From Granulosicoccus sp. (GTDB lineage Bacteria > Pseudomonadota > Gammaproteobacteria > Granulosicoccales > Granulosicoccaceae): DNA of 64,000 bases. The DNA lies in the NCBI GenBank assembly GCA_023301795.1, contig JALZVU010000008.1, positions 62,001-126,000 on the forward strand, written 5' to 3'. The notes under the pieces were generated by a model, which was not told where the DNA came from, did not search any database, and saw nothing but the letters and a program-made list of their open reading frames with translations. A program made the translations under genes and the position numbers. This document shows positions 32,334 to 41,581 of the stretch, in pieces. Numbering within the stretch: the stretch's first letter is position 1; each line of letters begins with the position of its first letter.

Positions 32334-33143
32334 TGTGATGCTACCGGCACGACTCACCACCTTATCAAGCGGTTCTATCACGCAGCTTAGCGAATGCGCC
32401 GTGGCGTGGAGTAGGTTGTCCGAATCCACGAGTATCCCGGTATGGCCTGGCCAGTACACAATATCCTGGGCGCGTTGTGAGCCTGGCTTAATCGTGTGAG
32501 TCAGTGCATTTTCCTGGTCATGGCTGTCACGAGGAATACTCATGCCCTTGGCCGCAGCGAGCGCTTGAATCAGTCCGGAACAATCCAACCCTTCAGGTGT
32601 GCAACCACCCCATAGATAAGGCGCCCCCAGGAAATGTGATTTGGCGAGTTCCACCGCAGTGCTTTGCACTTTACTATCAATATCCATCAGATGCTGTGAC
32701 CAGATGAAGCCGCCAGTGGCTAATTTGACAAAGGGCGTGCTCTGTTCGTCGGTGGCAGTAATGTGTGAAAGAAACGGCAAGCGATTCAACACCTGACTTT
32801 TAATGGACGGATGACTGAACAGCAGAGTGCTGCGTTGGGCGACTCGATGGGTGGCTTTTGGGGTTGATGATTGAACCGCTTGCACGTGTGCGCGATCAAT
32901 AAACCCGGTATAGCCATCGCGCTCGGCGGATACCCATAGCCAGTTCTTGCTATCGATTACTGGGCCGTTAACAAGATTTGTCTGTGGTTTCTGAAGGTTC
33001 AGAACGTCGGACGTTTGGCCCACGTTGGTGACGCGTTCACCGAACAGGCACTCGTTGGTACACTCTGCCTGTGCCTCAGGCGCTGCACGCATGCATGAAG
33101 ACGCCACACACAGTTGGTATTGCTGGACGAGTGATTCTGACAT
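32307..33143 (-). CDS. NlpC/P60 peptidase with SH3-like domain (YkfC-type)
   Basis: About 278 residues from ATG 33143. The N-terminal half contains two SH3-like stretches (VIDSKNWLWVSAERDGYTGF; LATGGFIWSQHL). The C-terminal half is the NlpC/P60 domain: YLWGGCTPEGLDCSGLIQ with catalytic C188, IPRDSHDQ, and GHTGIL with H234. It resembles gamma-D-glutamyl-diamino acid endopeptidases that trim muropeptides. A longer frame to ATG 33236 adds 31 residues that do not look like a signal peptide. It is divergent from the EamA gene and tail-to-tail with GH84. Confidence 0.88.
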   Translation of the reverse strand: MSESLVQQYQLCVASSCMRAAPEAQAECTNECLFGERVTNVGQTSDVLNLQKPQTNLVNGPVIDSKNWLWVSAERDGYTGFIDRAHVQAVQSSTPKATHRVAQRSTLLFSHPSIKSQVLNRLPFLSHITATDEQSTPFVKLATGGFIWSQHLMDIDSKVQSTAVELAKSHFLGAPYLWGGCTPEGLDCSGLIQALAAAKGMSIPRDSHDQENALTHTIKPGSQRAQDIVYWPGHTGILVDSDNLLHATAHSLSCVIEPLDKVVSRAGSITSFKRLFSC

Positions 33144-33266
33144 GCGCAAAGGATAGGTTAGCCAGCAAACTTTGTATACCCATAGCGCGGCGTCTCGACA
33201 GACACGGTATGATCGAAATCTGATGATACCTGTCATTGGTCTTTCACCGACGTTGATCTGCTTACT

Positions 33267-34151
33267 GTGTTTTTAAATCTTGTTGCGGTGATTGTGTTTG
33301 GTATTTGCTGGGGTTCAGCCATACCATTGTTAAAATTTGCGATTAGCGCCGGTCACCATCCGATGGGGATGATGGTATGGCAGTTGAGTGTCGCTGTTCT
33401 AGTGCTTGGTGCTGCGTTGCTCATGCGCAGAAAGCCCCTGCATATCAGAGTGTTCAATTGTCGATATCTGTTGTTTGTCTCTCTGATTGGTACGCTGGTG
33501 CCCAACACCTTCAGCCTGTTCGCTACCCAGCACTTGCCCGCAGGCATTCTTGCCATCGTTATTGCTACCGCCCCCATCATGTCCTTGATAATCGCCCTAG
33601 TGGCGCGCGTGGAGTTGTTTAGCTGGAAGCGTTTTGCAGGTGTCATGATTGGTGTGGCTTCGCTCATTCTCATAGCGGTACCCGAGACCTCATTGCCTGA
33701 TCCGAGTAAAGCTCCGTGGGTTCTGGTGGCAATACTTGCACCGCTCTGTTACGCCGCTGAAGGGAACTATGTTGCTGTCAAAGCTCCAAAAAATCTAAAT
33801 GCCGTGACCACACTGTTTGGTGCGTCGGTGTGTGGGTTACTGCTGTTGCTACCACTGGTGTACGGTTTCGGTTGGCAAGTGCCGGTGTGGGTTGTCTGGG
33901 ATGGGTCGCGGTGGACTATCGTATTGGCAGCGCTTGGGCACGTTACCGCTTACACGGGATATCTGTGGCTTTTGGGCCGAGTCGGGGCTGTCTTCACCAG
34001 TCAGATTGCCTACATTGTGACGCTGACTGGTGTATTTGCATCAGTGCTGTTTCTGGGTGAGCGCTACGGTTGGTTGTTGTGGTTGGCTGTGGCATTGATG
34101 TTCGTTGCATTGACCCTGGTAAAACCTGTAAGGCAGCTGAGCGATAAATAG
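33267..34151 (+). CDS. EamA-family (DMT) transporter
   Basis: A 294-residue protein with ten hydrophobic helices in two EamA repeats. GSAIPLLKFAISAGHHPMG, LIGTLVPNTFSLFATQHLPAG and VFTSQIAYIVTLTGVFASVLFLGE (in part) are typical of drug/metabolite exporters. A GTG start at 33267 fits the first helix. Substrate unknown; the amino-acid-lyase gene downstream hints at amino acid efflux. It lies in a small plus-strand pair with that gene, 97 bases apart. Confidence 0.85.
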   Translation: MFLNLVAVIVFGICWGSAIPLLKFAISAGHHPMGMMVWQLSVAVLVLGAALLMRRKPLHIRVFNCRYLLFVSLIGTLVPNTFSLFATQHLPAGILAIVIATAPIMSLIIALVARVELFSWKRFAGVMIGVASLILIAVPETSLPDPSKAPWVLVAILAPLCYAAEGNYVAVKAPKNLNAVTTLFGASVCGLLLLLPLVYGFGWQVPVWVVWDGSRWTIVLAALGHVTAYTGYLWLLGRVGAVFTSQIAYIVTLTGVFASVLFLGERYGWLLWLAVALMFVALTLVKPVRQLSDK

Positions 34152-34248
34152 CTTCGCGGCTGGTTACAGATGCACAGCATGATCAATCGTAAGCGCCTCA
34201 GCCTATGCAGTACACTCAACATTCATTGAACAGGGGCAGCCGACTAAC

Positions 34249-35331
34249 GTGCCAGTGACTATGACGGATTCAGATCGTGACAATCAACGCGAAAAATTGA
34301 AAACAATAGGGTTTCAACCCGATCATGAGCGTGCGTGGAATATGCTGCAAAGCTGTCCACGGTATACAGCGACACCGTTGTTATGCATGGCAGATGATGG
34401 CATCGGTGTATGGGTTAAGGATGAATCTCGGCGTTTGGGGTTGGGCTCATTCAAGGCGCTGGGTGGCATTTATGCCGTCGCACAGCTTGTTAGCGATGAA
34501 TATGAAAAACGACATGGCACGCGTATTCAGGCAGCCAATATGCTGGATGAGTCTTTTAAGAAGGTTGCTGCGCAGATGAGCTTTGTTTGTGCCAGTGCCG
34601 GGAATCATGGCTTGGCGGTTGCCACCGGTGCGCGTCTGTTTGGCGCCAGCGCCACTATTCATATCGCCAATACTGTGCCGGATAGTTTTGCGACACGGCT
34701 TGAAAATGTTGGTGCTGTGGTACGCCGCTCTGGTAATACCTATGAGCAAAGCCTGGCGTTGGCCGAACAGGACGCCCAAATGTCCGGAGGCATCTTGTTG
34801 GCCGACGGTTCCTGGCAAGGCTATATCTATCCACCGTCGCTTGTGATGGAAGGCTATTGTGTTATTGCCCGTGAGCTGTTTGACGCATTCACGCTTAAAA
34901 ATCGTTGGCCCAGTGATGTTTACTTGCAAGCAGGTGTGGGTGGCATGGCGGCAGCGGTCGCTGTCATGATTCGACAATACTGGCCGCAACAACCTCGCAT
35001 AGTCATTGTCGAACCCGCCGCTGCAGATTGTCTGGCATTAAGTGCTCGCGCTGGCAAGCTGATTGACGCTGTAGGGCCCGTGTCCACCATGGGTCGGCTG
35101 GATTGCAAAGCTGCCTCGTTGCTCTCCTTTGATGCCTTGTCTGTCTGCGATGTGGAGTATGCAGCCATCAGTGATGGCGAAGCAGATGTTGGTGTTAATT
35201 CCCTGGGGTTTTTGGGATTGGACACATCGCCGTCAGGTGCAGCAGGGTTTGCAGCATGGCAACGGGACCGAGCGCTGGATCGTCATGCCGGTGATCATCC
35301 CTTGGTCATCATGAGTGAGCAAGCGGTTTGA
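34249..35331 (+). CDS. PLP-dependent diaminopropionate ammonia-lyase-like enzyme
   Basis: A 360-residue fold-type II PLP enzyme. FKALGG holds the Schiff-base lysine (K69 from GTG 34249); SAGNHGLAVATGARLFG, the PSLVMEGY segment and LQAGVGGMAAAV (phosphate or cofactor loop) match diaminopropionate ammonia-lyase (YgeX) and its relatives, which deaminate 2,3-diaminopropionate or D-serine to pyruvate. The protein is shorter than YgeX (about 400), so another amino acid is possible. ATG 34261 is an alternative start. The next gene is convergent. Confidence 0.8.
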   Translation: MPVTMTDSDRDNQREKLKTIGFQPDHERAWNMLQSCPRYTATPLLCMADDGIGVWVKDESRRLGLGSFKALGGIYAVAQLVSDEYEKRHGTRIQAANMLDESFKKVAAQMSFVCASAGNHGLAVATGARLFGASATIHIANTVPDSFATRLENVGAVVRRSGNTYEQSLALAEQDAQMSGGILLADGSWQGYIYPPSLVMEGYCVIARELFDAFTLKNRWPSDVYLQAGVGGMAAAVAVMIRQYWPQQPRIVIVEPAAADCLALSARAGKLIDAVGPVSTMGRLDCKAASLLSFDALSVCDVEYAAISDGEADVGVNSLGFLGLDTSPSGAAGFAAWQRDRALDRHAGDHPLVIMSEQAV

Positions 35332-35346
35332 ACAGGTACGATTACT

Positions 35347-35400
35347 GGCCAATGCCCCTTAGATAAATCGTTCTGAAAAGCAGCTCGGTGGGCACTGGCC
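35347..35400. terminator. inverted repeat between convergent genes
   Basis: GGCCAATGCCC (35347-35357) and GGGCACTGGCC (35390-35400) pair over 11 bases with one mismatch around a 32-base loop. It lies between the ammonia-lyase-like gene and the helicase gene, which end towards each other. There is no T-run, so an intrinsic terminator is uncertain; a processing or stabilising structure is the alternative. Confidence 0.3.
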
Positions 35401-35454
35401 GGAAGAATTACCGACCGTTGTGCAGCATGCGGCCTGGTCAGCCGCGCAAGCGCG

Positions 35455-37653
35455 TCATGAGGAGGTTCGCTTACCCTTGTTCTTCTTGTTGCGATGGCGC
35501 TCTTTCTTCTTCTTTTCACGCTTCTCAACATCAGCAGGGCTGATTTCGCCGCTGGCCATGTCATCAGGCTCGGCTTTCGCGGCGCGTGCTCTGTCGCTTG
35601 ATGCTCCAGAAGGTTTAGGCGAGCGTGGTTTGCGTGCCTTGGGCGGCGGACTATTGCCTCCTTCTGATGATCCACCGTTGCTTTGCATGTCGCGACTACC
35701 TTGCCCAACTCGCGAGATATTCAATTGCTGTTCACAGACCCACACACGTTTGAGATCCTTGAGCAGGAACTTGGGCATGCCTGCGGGTAGTTCTACTGTG
35801 GAATGTTTGTCATCGATTTTGATACGGCCAATGAACTCACTGCTCAGGCCTGCTTCATTGGCAATGGCGCCCACCAGGTTCTCAGGTTTTACACCGTGGG
35901 ATTCACCAACCTCAACTCGAAAGCGTTCCATTTCGATATCGGCTGATTCTGCCGCGCGGCGTCGTTCTGCACGTGAGCCAGGCTGAACAGAGGTGTCAAT
36001 GTTCAGAGCGCCTGGCTCTTGCTGAACGGTTTTATCGTGGTTTTGTGTCTCACGCGGCTTTTGTTGCGGATTATCGCTTTTCTTATTGCTGCGTTCAGCG
36101 GCCACAGGCTTTGCGCTAACAGCTGCGACAGTTGAATGATCAGCACGTGGAGCAGGTTGGCGAGTGGCCGGTTCTTGCGAACGTTCGCGTTGCGGGCTTT
36201 TTGACTGAGCCGATGGTGAATCGACGATGCGCTCCCGGCGAGGTGGCTTTTCGCCACCTCGATCTCTGACTACATCTCCTCGGGGAGGACGTTTATCGTT
36301 GTTGCGTTCTTTGCGTGGCCGCTCTGGCTTGCCCTCTAGCAACAGGGATTGATCGCCCATACACAATTTTGCAAGTGCTGCCCCGACGCGCTCTGGTGGG
36401 ACATCGTGTTCGCGTGAAAAGTCTTCGACCAGCCGTTGCAGATAGGCAAGCTCACCGGTGGCCAGGGTGTCGGCAATGCGCTGTTTGAAATCGGCTATGC
36501 GCTTGTTGTTGACCATTTCCACCGTTGGCAGCTGCAGAGCTTCCAGTTTTTGGCGTGTAGCTTTTTCAATGGACCCCAGCAGGTGTCGTTCGCGCTGGGT
36601 AACAAACAGAATTGCGTCGCCACTTCTGCCTGCGCGTCCAGTACGACCGATGCGATGCACGTAGGCCTCAGTGTCGTAGGGGATGTCATAGTTGACAACA
36701 TGGCTGATGCGTTTTACGTCCAGACCACGCGCGACTACATCAGTGGCAATAAGAATGTCCAGTTGACCGCGCTTGAGCTTGTCGACCATCTGTTCACGTT
36801 GTTTTTGCGGCATATCGCCATTCATGGCGGATGCAGCAAAGCCGCGGGCGCTGAGTTTTTCGGCGAGTTCTACGGTGGCGTTACGGGTGCGCACAAACAC
36901 CAGCATGGCATCAAAAGTTTCTGCTTCCAGAATGCGTGTCAACGCATCCAGCTTGTGCAGTCCGCTGACCATCCAGAATCGTTGGCGGATGGTATCCGCT
37001 GTTGTCAATCGTCCCTCAATGGTGATTTCGACAGGCGTTTTCAGATGTTTGCTGGCAATGCGCTTGATAACACTGGGCATGGTGGCCGAGAAAAGCGCCA
37101 TCTGTCGGGTGGCTGGCGTTTGTTCCAGAATCCACTCCACGTCATCGATAAAGCCCATGCGCAGCATTTCATCAGCCTCATCCAAAACAAGAGTTTGAAG
37201 ATTGTCCAGTTTCAACGTACCGCGACGCATGTGATCCATGATGCGTCCCGGGGTGCCGACGACAATATTGACACCGCGATTGAGCTGGCGAATCTGGCCG
37301 GTATAATCCTGGCCGCCATAGATCGGTAGCACCCTGAGGTTTTTCATTTGCGAGGCGTATTTGGAAAACGCTTCTGCAACCTGTATGGCAAGCTCTCGGG
37401 TGGGGGCTAGAACCAGTGCCTGGACACCTTTAGCGTTCATATCCATTCTGGCCAGCACGGGCAGCGCAAACGCGGCTGTTTTACCCGTGCCGGTGGGTGC
37501 ATGTCCTAGAAGGTCACGACCCTCGATGAGCGGCGGGATGGTGCGCTGCTGAATAGGGGTGGGGGTCTCGTAGCCTACGGCTTGCACCGCACGCTGTACC
37601 TCTTCGGGTAGAGCGAGGTCGGAAAAACGCGTAAATGTGTCAGATTCTGTCAT
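35455..37653 (-). CDS. deaD: DEAD-box ATP-dependent RNA helicase (DeaD/CsdA type)
   Basis: A 732-residue helicase. The Q motif is PTPIQQ; Walker A is APTGTGKT; DEAD is at 158-161; SAT and RIGRTGRAGR follow. After the core comes a region rich in basic and proline residues (about 435-555), then a DbpA/CsdA RNA-binding domain (MERFRVEVGESHGVKPENLVG onward, about 570-645), and a strongly basic tail ending KKNKGKRTSS. CsdA helicases act in ribosome assembly and mRNA decay, especially in the cold. The linker is longer and more repetitive than in E. coli. It is alone between a convergent lyase gene and a divergent EVE gene. Confidence 0.93.
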   Translation of the reverse strand: MTESDTFTRFSDLALPEEVQRAVQAVGYETPTPIQQRTIPPLIEGRDLLGHAPTGTGKTAAFALPVLARMDMNAKGVQALVLAPTRELAIQVAEAFSKYASQMKNLRVLPIYGGQDYTGQIRQLNRGVNIVVGTPGRIMDHMRRGTLKLDNLQTLVLDEADEMLRMGFIDDVEWILEQTPATRQMALFSATMPSVIKRIASKHLKTPVEITIEGRLTTADTIRQRFWMVSGLHKLDALTRILEAETFDAMLVFVRTRNATVELAEKLSARGFAASAMNGDMPQKQREQMVDKLKRGQLDILIATDVVARGLDVKRISHVVNYDIPYDTEAYVHRIGRTGRAGRSGDAILFVTQRERHLLGSIEKATRQKLEALQLPTVEMVNNKRIADFKQRIADTLATGELAYLQRLVEDFSREHDVPPERVGAALAKLCMGDQSLLLEGKPERPRKERNNDKRPPRGDVVRDRGGEKPPRRERIVDSPSAQSKSPQRERSQEPATRQPAPRADHSTVAAVSAKPVAAERSNKKSDNPQQKPRETQNHDKTVQQEPGALNIDTSVQPGSRAERRRAAESADIEMERFRVEVGESHGVKPENLVGAIANEAGLSSEFIGRIKIDDKHSTVELPAGMPKFLLKDLKRVWVCEQQLNISRVGQGSRDMQSNGGSSEGGNSPPPKARKPRSPKPSGASSDRARAAKAEPDDMASGEISPADVEKREKKKKERHRNKKNKGKRTSS

Positions 37654-37826
37654 AGCGCGAGCTTACCGTGTTCAACTCCGTAGCGCATGAGTACTTGTCG
37701 CATTGTTGCGACGAATCGTAGTATGTTGATGGCACAAATTCCGTGACGGTTCAGCATCATAGCGTAAGGATGGGCTTATGTAGGGGCGCTGGCACCTCGT
37801 TTTGAAACTGTCTATCTCATTTTCCT

Positions 37827-38282
37827 ATGAATTATTGGCTATTCAAATCTGAACCAGACGCCTTCAGTCTGGATGACCTGAAGTCCCTCAAAGGACAGAC
37901 TGATCACTGGGATGGCATCAGAAATTATCAGGCCCGTAATCTGATGCGTGACCAGATGAAAACCGGCGATCAGGGGTTTTTCTATCACTCCAGTTGCAAG
38001 GTGCCGGGTATTGTCGGTGTGGTCAGTATCGTAAAAGAGGCCTACCCCGACCACACAGCGTGGGATCCAGAATCCAATTATTTTGACGCTAAAAGCACAC
38101 TGGAGAACCCGCGCTGGCTAATGGTGGATGTGAAATTCGAGCGTGAGTACCCCAGTGTTATCAGCTTGCAGCAGTTGCGGGAGGTGCAGGGTCTTGAGAG
38201 TATGCCGTTATTGCAGAAAGGCAGCCGGCTCTCGGTTCAGCCCGTAAGTGCTGAACATTGGAATATCATCGACGCGCTTTGA
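37827..38282 (+). CDS. EVE-domain protein
   Basis: A 151-residue protein made of a single EVE (PUA/YTH-like) domain: NYWLFKSEPDAFSLDDL, WDGIRNYQARNLMRDQMK, GFFYHSSCKVPGIVG and WLMVDVKFE. Members bind modified nucleotides in DNA or RNA; bacterial ones can be part of restriction systems or RNA metabolism. This is the short cellular type, with no linked nuclease. It ends 19 bases before the convergent BatD gene end. Confidence 0.92.
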   Translation: MNYWLFKSEPDAFSLDDLKSLKGQTDHWDGIRNYQARNLMRDQMKTGDQGFFYHSSCKVPGIVGVVSIVKEAYPDHTAWDPESNYFDAKSTLENPRWLMVDVKFEREYPSVISLQQLREVQGLESMPLLQKGSRLSVQPVSAEHWNIIDAL

Positions 38283-38301
38283 CAACCCGCGAGCCTCCAG
38301 G

Positions 38302-39744
38302 CTAGAGACTTGGCAGTGTGTCGAGCGCGCTATCCGCTCGGTACCGTCGTATCCAAGCGCGTAGCTCTAGGGTCAGCAATAACAGAGCTATTAAGCTCAG
38401 AAGAGCCAGTGATACGTGCCAATAGGCAAATCTGCTGGCTGCGGCGCGAACTTGCAGTTCAAATTTGTCTTGCCAGCGTGTTCCCAGTGCTAGCTCTGCG
38501 AGCAGATCTGCCCGATCAGGTAAGCCAACGTTAATTCGTCTGGCCGGGATAATAGCCTCGCGAAGTTCGGACCGGGTAGTGTCGTACCACGGCACACGAA
38601 CGGTATCCAGAAACACAGGAATCGGGCTTTGTGCTACCAGGCGAAAGGTGAATGTGGCGCTTGCCTTGATCTGGTCGCCAAGTAATACCTGCTTGCGCGA
38701 TTGACCTATGAGCGTGCTGGATATAGCCCGACTCTCCAGAGGTACAACATCCGGTAAATGGCTGGCTAATACATCGCTTGCCGCAAGCGTTATGGTGCGA
38801 ACAACCTCATCGCCTGCGGTCAACTCGCGGGCATCTTTTGACCAGCTGTCACTCAATGATACATCGCTGGTGGCTAACCACCAGTCAACTGAGGCAAGAG
38901 CGGGTTTGATGTTCACAAGCATCACCCCCGTTTCTTGAGTGAACTGCGCGCGTTGTGTGCGCGAACGTATCGCTTCACCACGCCATGTCACAGGCCCGAT
39001 GTTCAGCTTGCCAGAGCGCTGGGCAAACAGATGAAAGCGCCACGAGATCAATCGCCATCCATCATTATCTTCCGCCTCGTCAGCCGGAGGTTCAATAGTG
39101 CGTCGTTGTTCATATTCTGCAAGCACATCAAAGCCGTCGAAATCGGGCAGCAATATGTGCTCATCGGCTATTGGATGGCGATGACGCAACTGGATGTCTG
39201 CAATGATCCTCTGTCCAATATAAGCGTTATAAGTTGCGGCTGAATCGGGGTTCTCTATGTTTGCATCTGATAAGGTCACGCTGATATGCAAGTCATCATT
39301 ATCGGGTTGCCATTGAACATTGCTTGCAGGTAGCACAGTGAAGCTCAAGGTGTTTGAAGTTACCAAGCCTGCGACACTCTCACCTTGCAGAGGGCCAAAG
39401 ACAATAGTGCCTTCACGGCGTGGCAAAAATTCCATACGTCGAAGCTTGACCTCCACCACGCGATCCTCAATCACAGAGATGCGCGTGCCAGTGGTTTCAC
39501 GTAGTAGGTCGGCGTTGCGGAATAGGGATGAGACATCGACTGTATCCAGAACTCCTACAGCCTCAAGTTCTATTACCAGCGTATCCCCGAAGTACAACGT
39601 GTCACTGTCAGCGCTCAGAGTGATGCTGGGAGTGAGCGCAGCTTCAGCAGGTGCTGGAGATAGCAGCATCAATATCAGCGGCAAACAAACCACCACAGTC
39701 AGCCATTTTGCAATACTAAGCCGCATAAGTTTCATGGTTACCAT
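38302..39744 (-). CDS. BatD-family protein
   Basis: A 480-residue protein with a signal peptide (LMLLSPAPAEA), a beta-sandwich domain beginning ITLSADSDTLYFGDTLVIELEA, a second region with an HPIADEHILLPDFDGFDVL segment, and a single C-terminal membrane helix (about 445-465, SLALLSLIALLLLTL) followed by a short cytoplasmic tail. This is the BatD layout. In Bat systems it works with VWA proteins in the cell envelope. It is last in the eight-gene minus-strand cluster and overlaps the TPR gene by seven bases. Confidence 0.85.
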   Translation of the reverse strand: MVTMKLMRLSIAKWLTVVVCLPLILMLLSPAPAEAALTPSITLSADSDTLYFGDTLVIELEAVGVLDTVDVSSLFRNADLLRETTGTRISVIEDRVVEVKLRRMEFLPRREGTIVFGPLQGESVAGLVTSNTLSFTVLPASNVQWQPDNDDLHISVTLSDANIENPDSAATYNAYIGQRIIADIQLRHRHPIADEHILLPDFDGFDVLAEYEQRRTIEPPADEAEDNDGWRLISWRFHLFAQRSGKLNIGPVTWRGEAIRSRTQRAQFTQETGVMLVNIKPALASVDWWLATSDVSLSDSWSKDARELTAGDEVVRTITLAASDVLASHLPDVVPLESRAISSTLIGQSRKQVLLGDQIKASATFTFRLVAQSPIPVFLDTVRVPWYDTTRSELREAIIPARRINVGLPDRADLLAELALGTRWQDKFELQVRAAASRFAYWHVSLALLSLIALLLLTLELRAWIRRYRADSALDTLPSL

Positions 39745-40634
39745 GTGCTACCACCCTGAGGTGGTGTCTGGCCGGCAGCGCGTCGCCGTCGTTGCTCAAG
39801 CTTAAGTCGTCGCTGCAAGAACAGCTGTGGGTCATGCTGTATTCGGTTGAGCCATTGTGTAGTTGCCTGCTCGGTCTCTAAGGTAGTACGTGCACCTGCC
39901 GCAGCGGTGTCTGTTGTAGGTTCGTCGTTGTCAGAGCCACCAGAAGGTCGGCCGTCTTGTTCTTCGGGTTCGCCGGGCTTGCCATCGGTGATGTCACTAC
40001 CATCACCTTCAGGCTTGTCTTCACTCTCGTTGTCATCTGAGGCGTTTGCACCTTCGCCCGCCTGGGCCTGCTGGTCTGTTTGTGCCTCTTGTCTTTGTGC
40101 ATCATCAGATTCGCCGGGAGCCGACTCGCCTTTTTCAGTGTCCTGTTCCCCTTCACTGTTGTCTCCACCGTCCTCCGGCGTCTTGTCTGACTCGAGCTGT
40201 TCTATCTCATCACCACCTGGTGTTCTGCCTCCTCGCTCATTGTCTTCATCATCGGTGCTCAGAAGCGCGCGCATGATATCGGCATTGTGTACCGCATCTT
40301 CCAGGGTTGGGTCGAGTGACAAGGCGCGTTGATACGCCTCTAGCGCCAATGCATAATAGCCAAGTTGCACGTAGCAGTTGCCCAGATTGAATGCGGACAA
40401 GGCATCATTTGCGCGTATAAAGGCTTCGGCCGCACGCCACCATTGTGATGAGCGGTAAAGCGCCAGTCCTTTCCAGGCTGGGTCTGTGAAAATCTCTCCT
40501 GCCTGTGCATAGCTGCCTTGTTGATACAGACGATGCGCTAGCAGGTTGTCATCGTTGGCAACAGCATTGTTAAAGACGAGCGATGCCATAACGAGGAGTA
40601 AGCCCATAGCGTGCAGCTTGATCAGTTTCATCAT
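39738..40634 (-). CDS. BatC-like TPR protein with acidic tail
   Basis: A 298-residue exported protein. A signal peptide (GLLLVMASLVFNNAVA) precedes two or three TPR units (about 30-110, LSAFNLGNCYVQLGYYALAL). A low-complexity region rich in Glu, Asp, Gly, Ser and Gln spans about 125-250, and a basic end with QRRLKLEQRRRRAAG follows. TPR-plus-acidic-tail proteins are typical third members of bat operons. The start overlaps the stop of the VWA gene before it (ATGA). The role is likely scaffolding in the periplasm, by family analogy. Confidence 0.82.
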   Translation of the reverse strand: MMKLIKLHAMGLLLVMASLVFNNAVANDDNLLAHRLYQQGSYAQAGEIFTDPAWKGLALYRSSQWWRAAEAFIRANDALSAFNLGNCYVQLGYYALALEAYQRALSLDPTLEDAVHNADIMRALLSTDDEDNERGGRTPGGDEIEQLESDKTPEDGGDNSEGEQDTEKGESAPGESDDAQRQEAQTDQQAQAGEGANASDDNESEDKPEGDGSDITDGKPGEPEEQDGRPSGGSDNDEPTTDTAAAGARTTLETEQATTQWLNRIQHDPQLFLQRRLKLEQRRRRAAGQTPPQGGSTW

Positions 40635-41581
40635 GACTGGCGCTCACGCCGAAACTGCATCAGCAGCAGCGGTATACCCAAAAGCAATAACCAGTGTGAT
40701 TGATCCTTCCAGACCAGCGCTTTTAAATCTGTATGGGTAGACGCTGTAGCTTGCTCACTCAGAGACAGCTGGTCGTAATCCAAAACACCAAATGCATTAG
40801 CGTAAACAGCCTGCCCACCACCGGCTGTTGCCAGATCTTCAGCCAGTGGCTTAAGCACAAGCGTTTGCGATGAATCATCATCGGCCGTTGAGGTGTTGCC
40901 ATAGACCAGAACATCGACGCTGTGGCGGTTCTCAGCCAAATAGGCGGCGGCCGTCACCGAGCTTGCAGTGATGCCGCCCGTGTCGGTGAGCACAAATACA
41001 CGCGATGCGACAAAACCGCTGTCAGCCACCACAGACGTTGCTAACGATAAAGCGCGTGCCAGGTTCGAGCCTTCGGTCTCCACAACGCCGTGTTCGAGTA
41101 AGGCTGCATGTTCGTTGAATACTGACTTATCAAACGCGGGAGGTGCAACCAGAAAAGCATCTCCTGCATAGATGATCATGGTAATGGGGCGAGCACCCGA
41201 TGCGGCTGACAAAACAGCCAGTGACTGGCGCGCAGCACTGAGCCGTGAAGGTACGGTGTCGTTGAGTGTCATGGAGCGGGACACATCAATAACGGCAACC
41301 CATCCGATACTATGACGCCAAGTATCATCGTCATCGGTACGTATTACCGGTTGTGTCAGGCACAGGCAGACAAGCGTTGCACACCACAGCAGCCAGTTTG
41401 CACAATCCTGTTGTTTGTCTTTACCACTGAGAAATTCGAACACCTCAGGTGACATCACCGCTTGCCAATCATTGGAGCTTTTATTGCGGGTCCACAGCAT
41501 CGCAAGCGTTGCAAAAAGCACTGTGCCTATCAACCATAGTGGTTGCAGTAGTACGACAGATCCTATGGATACGCTATTCAT
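40631..41581 (-). CDS. VWA-domain membrane protein (BatB-like)
   Basis: About 316 residues from ATG 41581, which overlaps the stop of the preceding VWA gene as ATGA; a longer frame to 41644 is less likely. It has two N-terminal membrane segments, a VWA domain with metal site VIDVSRSM and later TDTGGITA, and a C-terminal helix (HWLLLLGIPLLLMQF). VWA proteins bind partners through a divalent metal. It forms a tandem pair with the BatA-like gene. Confidence 0.87.
   Translation of the reverse strand: MNSVSIGSVVLLQPLWLIGTVLFATLAMLWTRNKSSNDWQAVMSPEVFEFLSGKDKQQDCANWLLWCATLVCLCLTQPVIRTDDDDTWRHSIGWVAVIDVSRSMTLNDTVPSRLSAARQSLAVLSAASGARPITMIIYAGDAFLVAPPAFDKSVFNEHAALLEHGVVETEGSNLARALSLATSVVADSGFVASRVFVLTDTGGITASSVTAAAYLAENRHSVDVLVYGNTSTADDDSSQTLVLKPLAEDLATAGGGQAVYANAFGVLDYDQLSLSEQATASTHTDLKALVWKDQSHWLLLLGIPLLLMQFRRERQS

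Noticed and set aside
36436-37329. 297-codon plus-strand open frame opposite the DEAD-box helicase
   Set aside because: It lies fully antisense to a gene with clear helicase motifs, and its peptide shows no family pattern; a codon-bias shadow.
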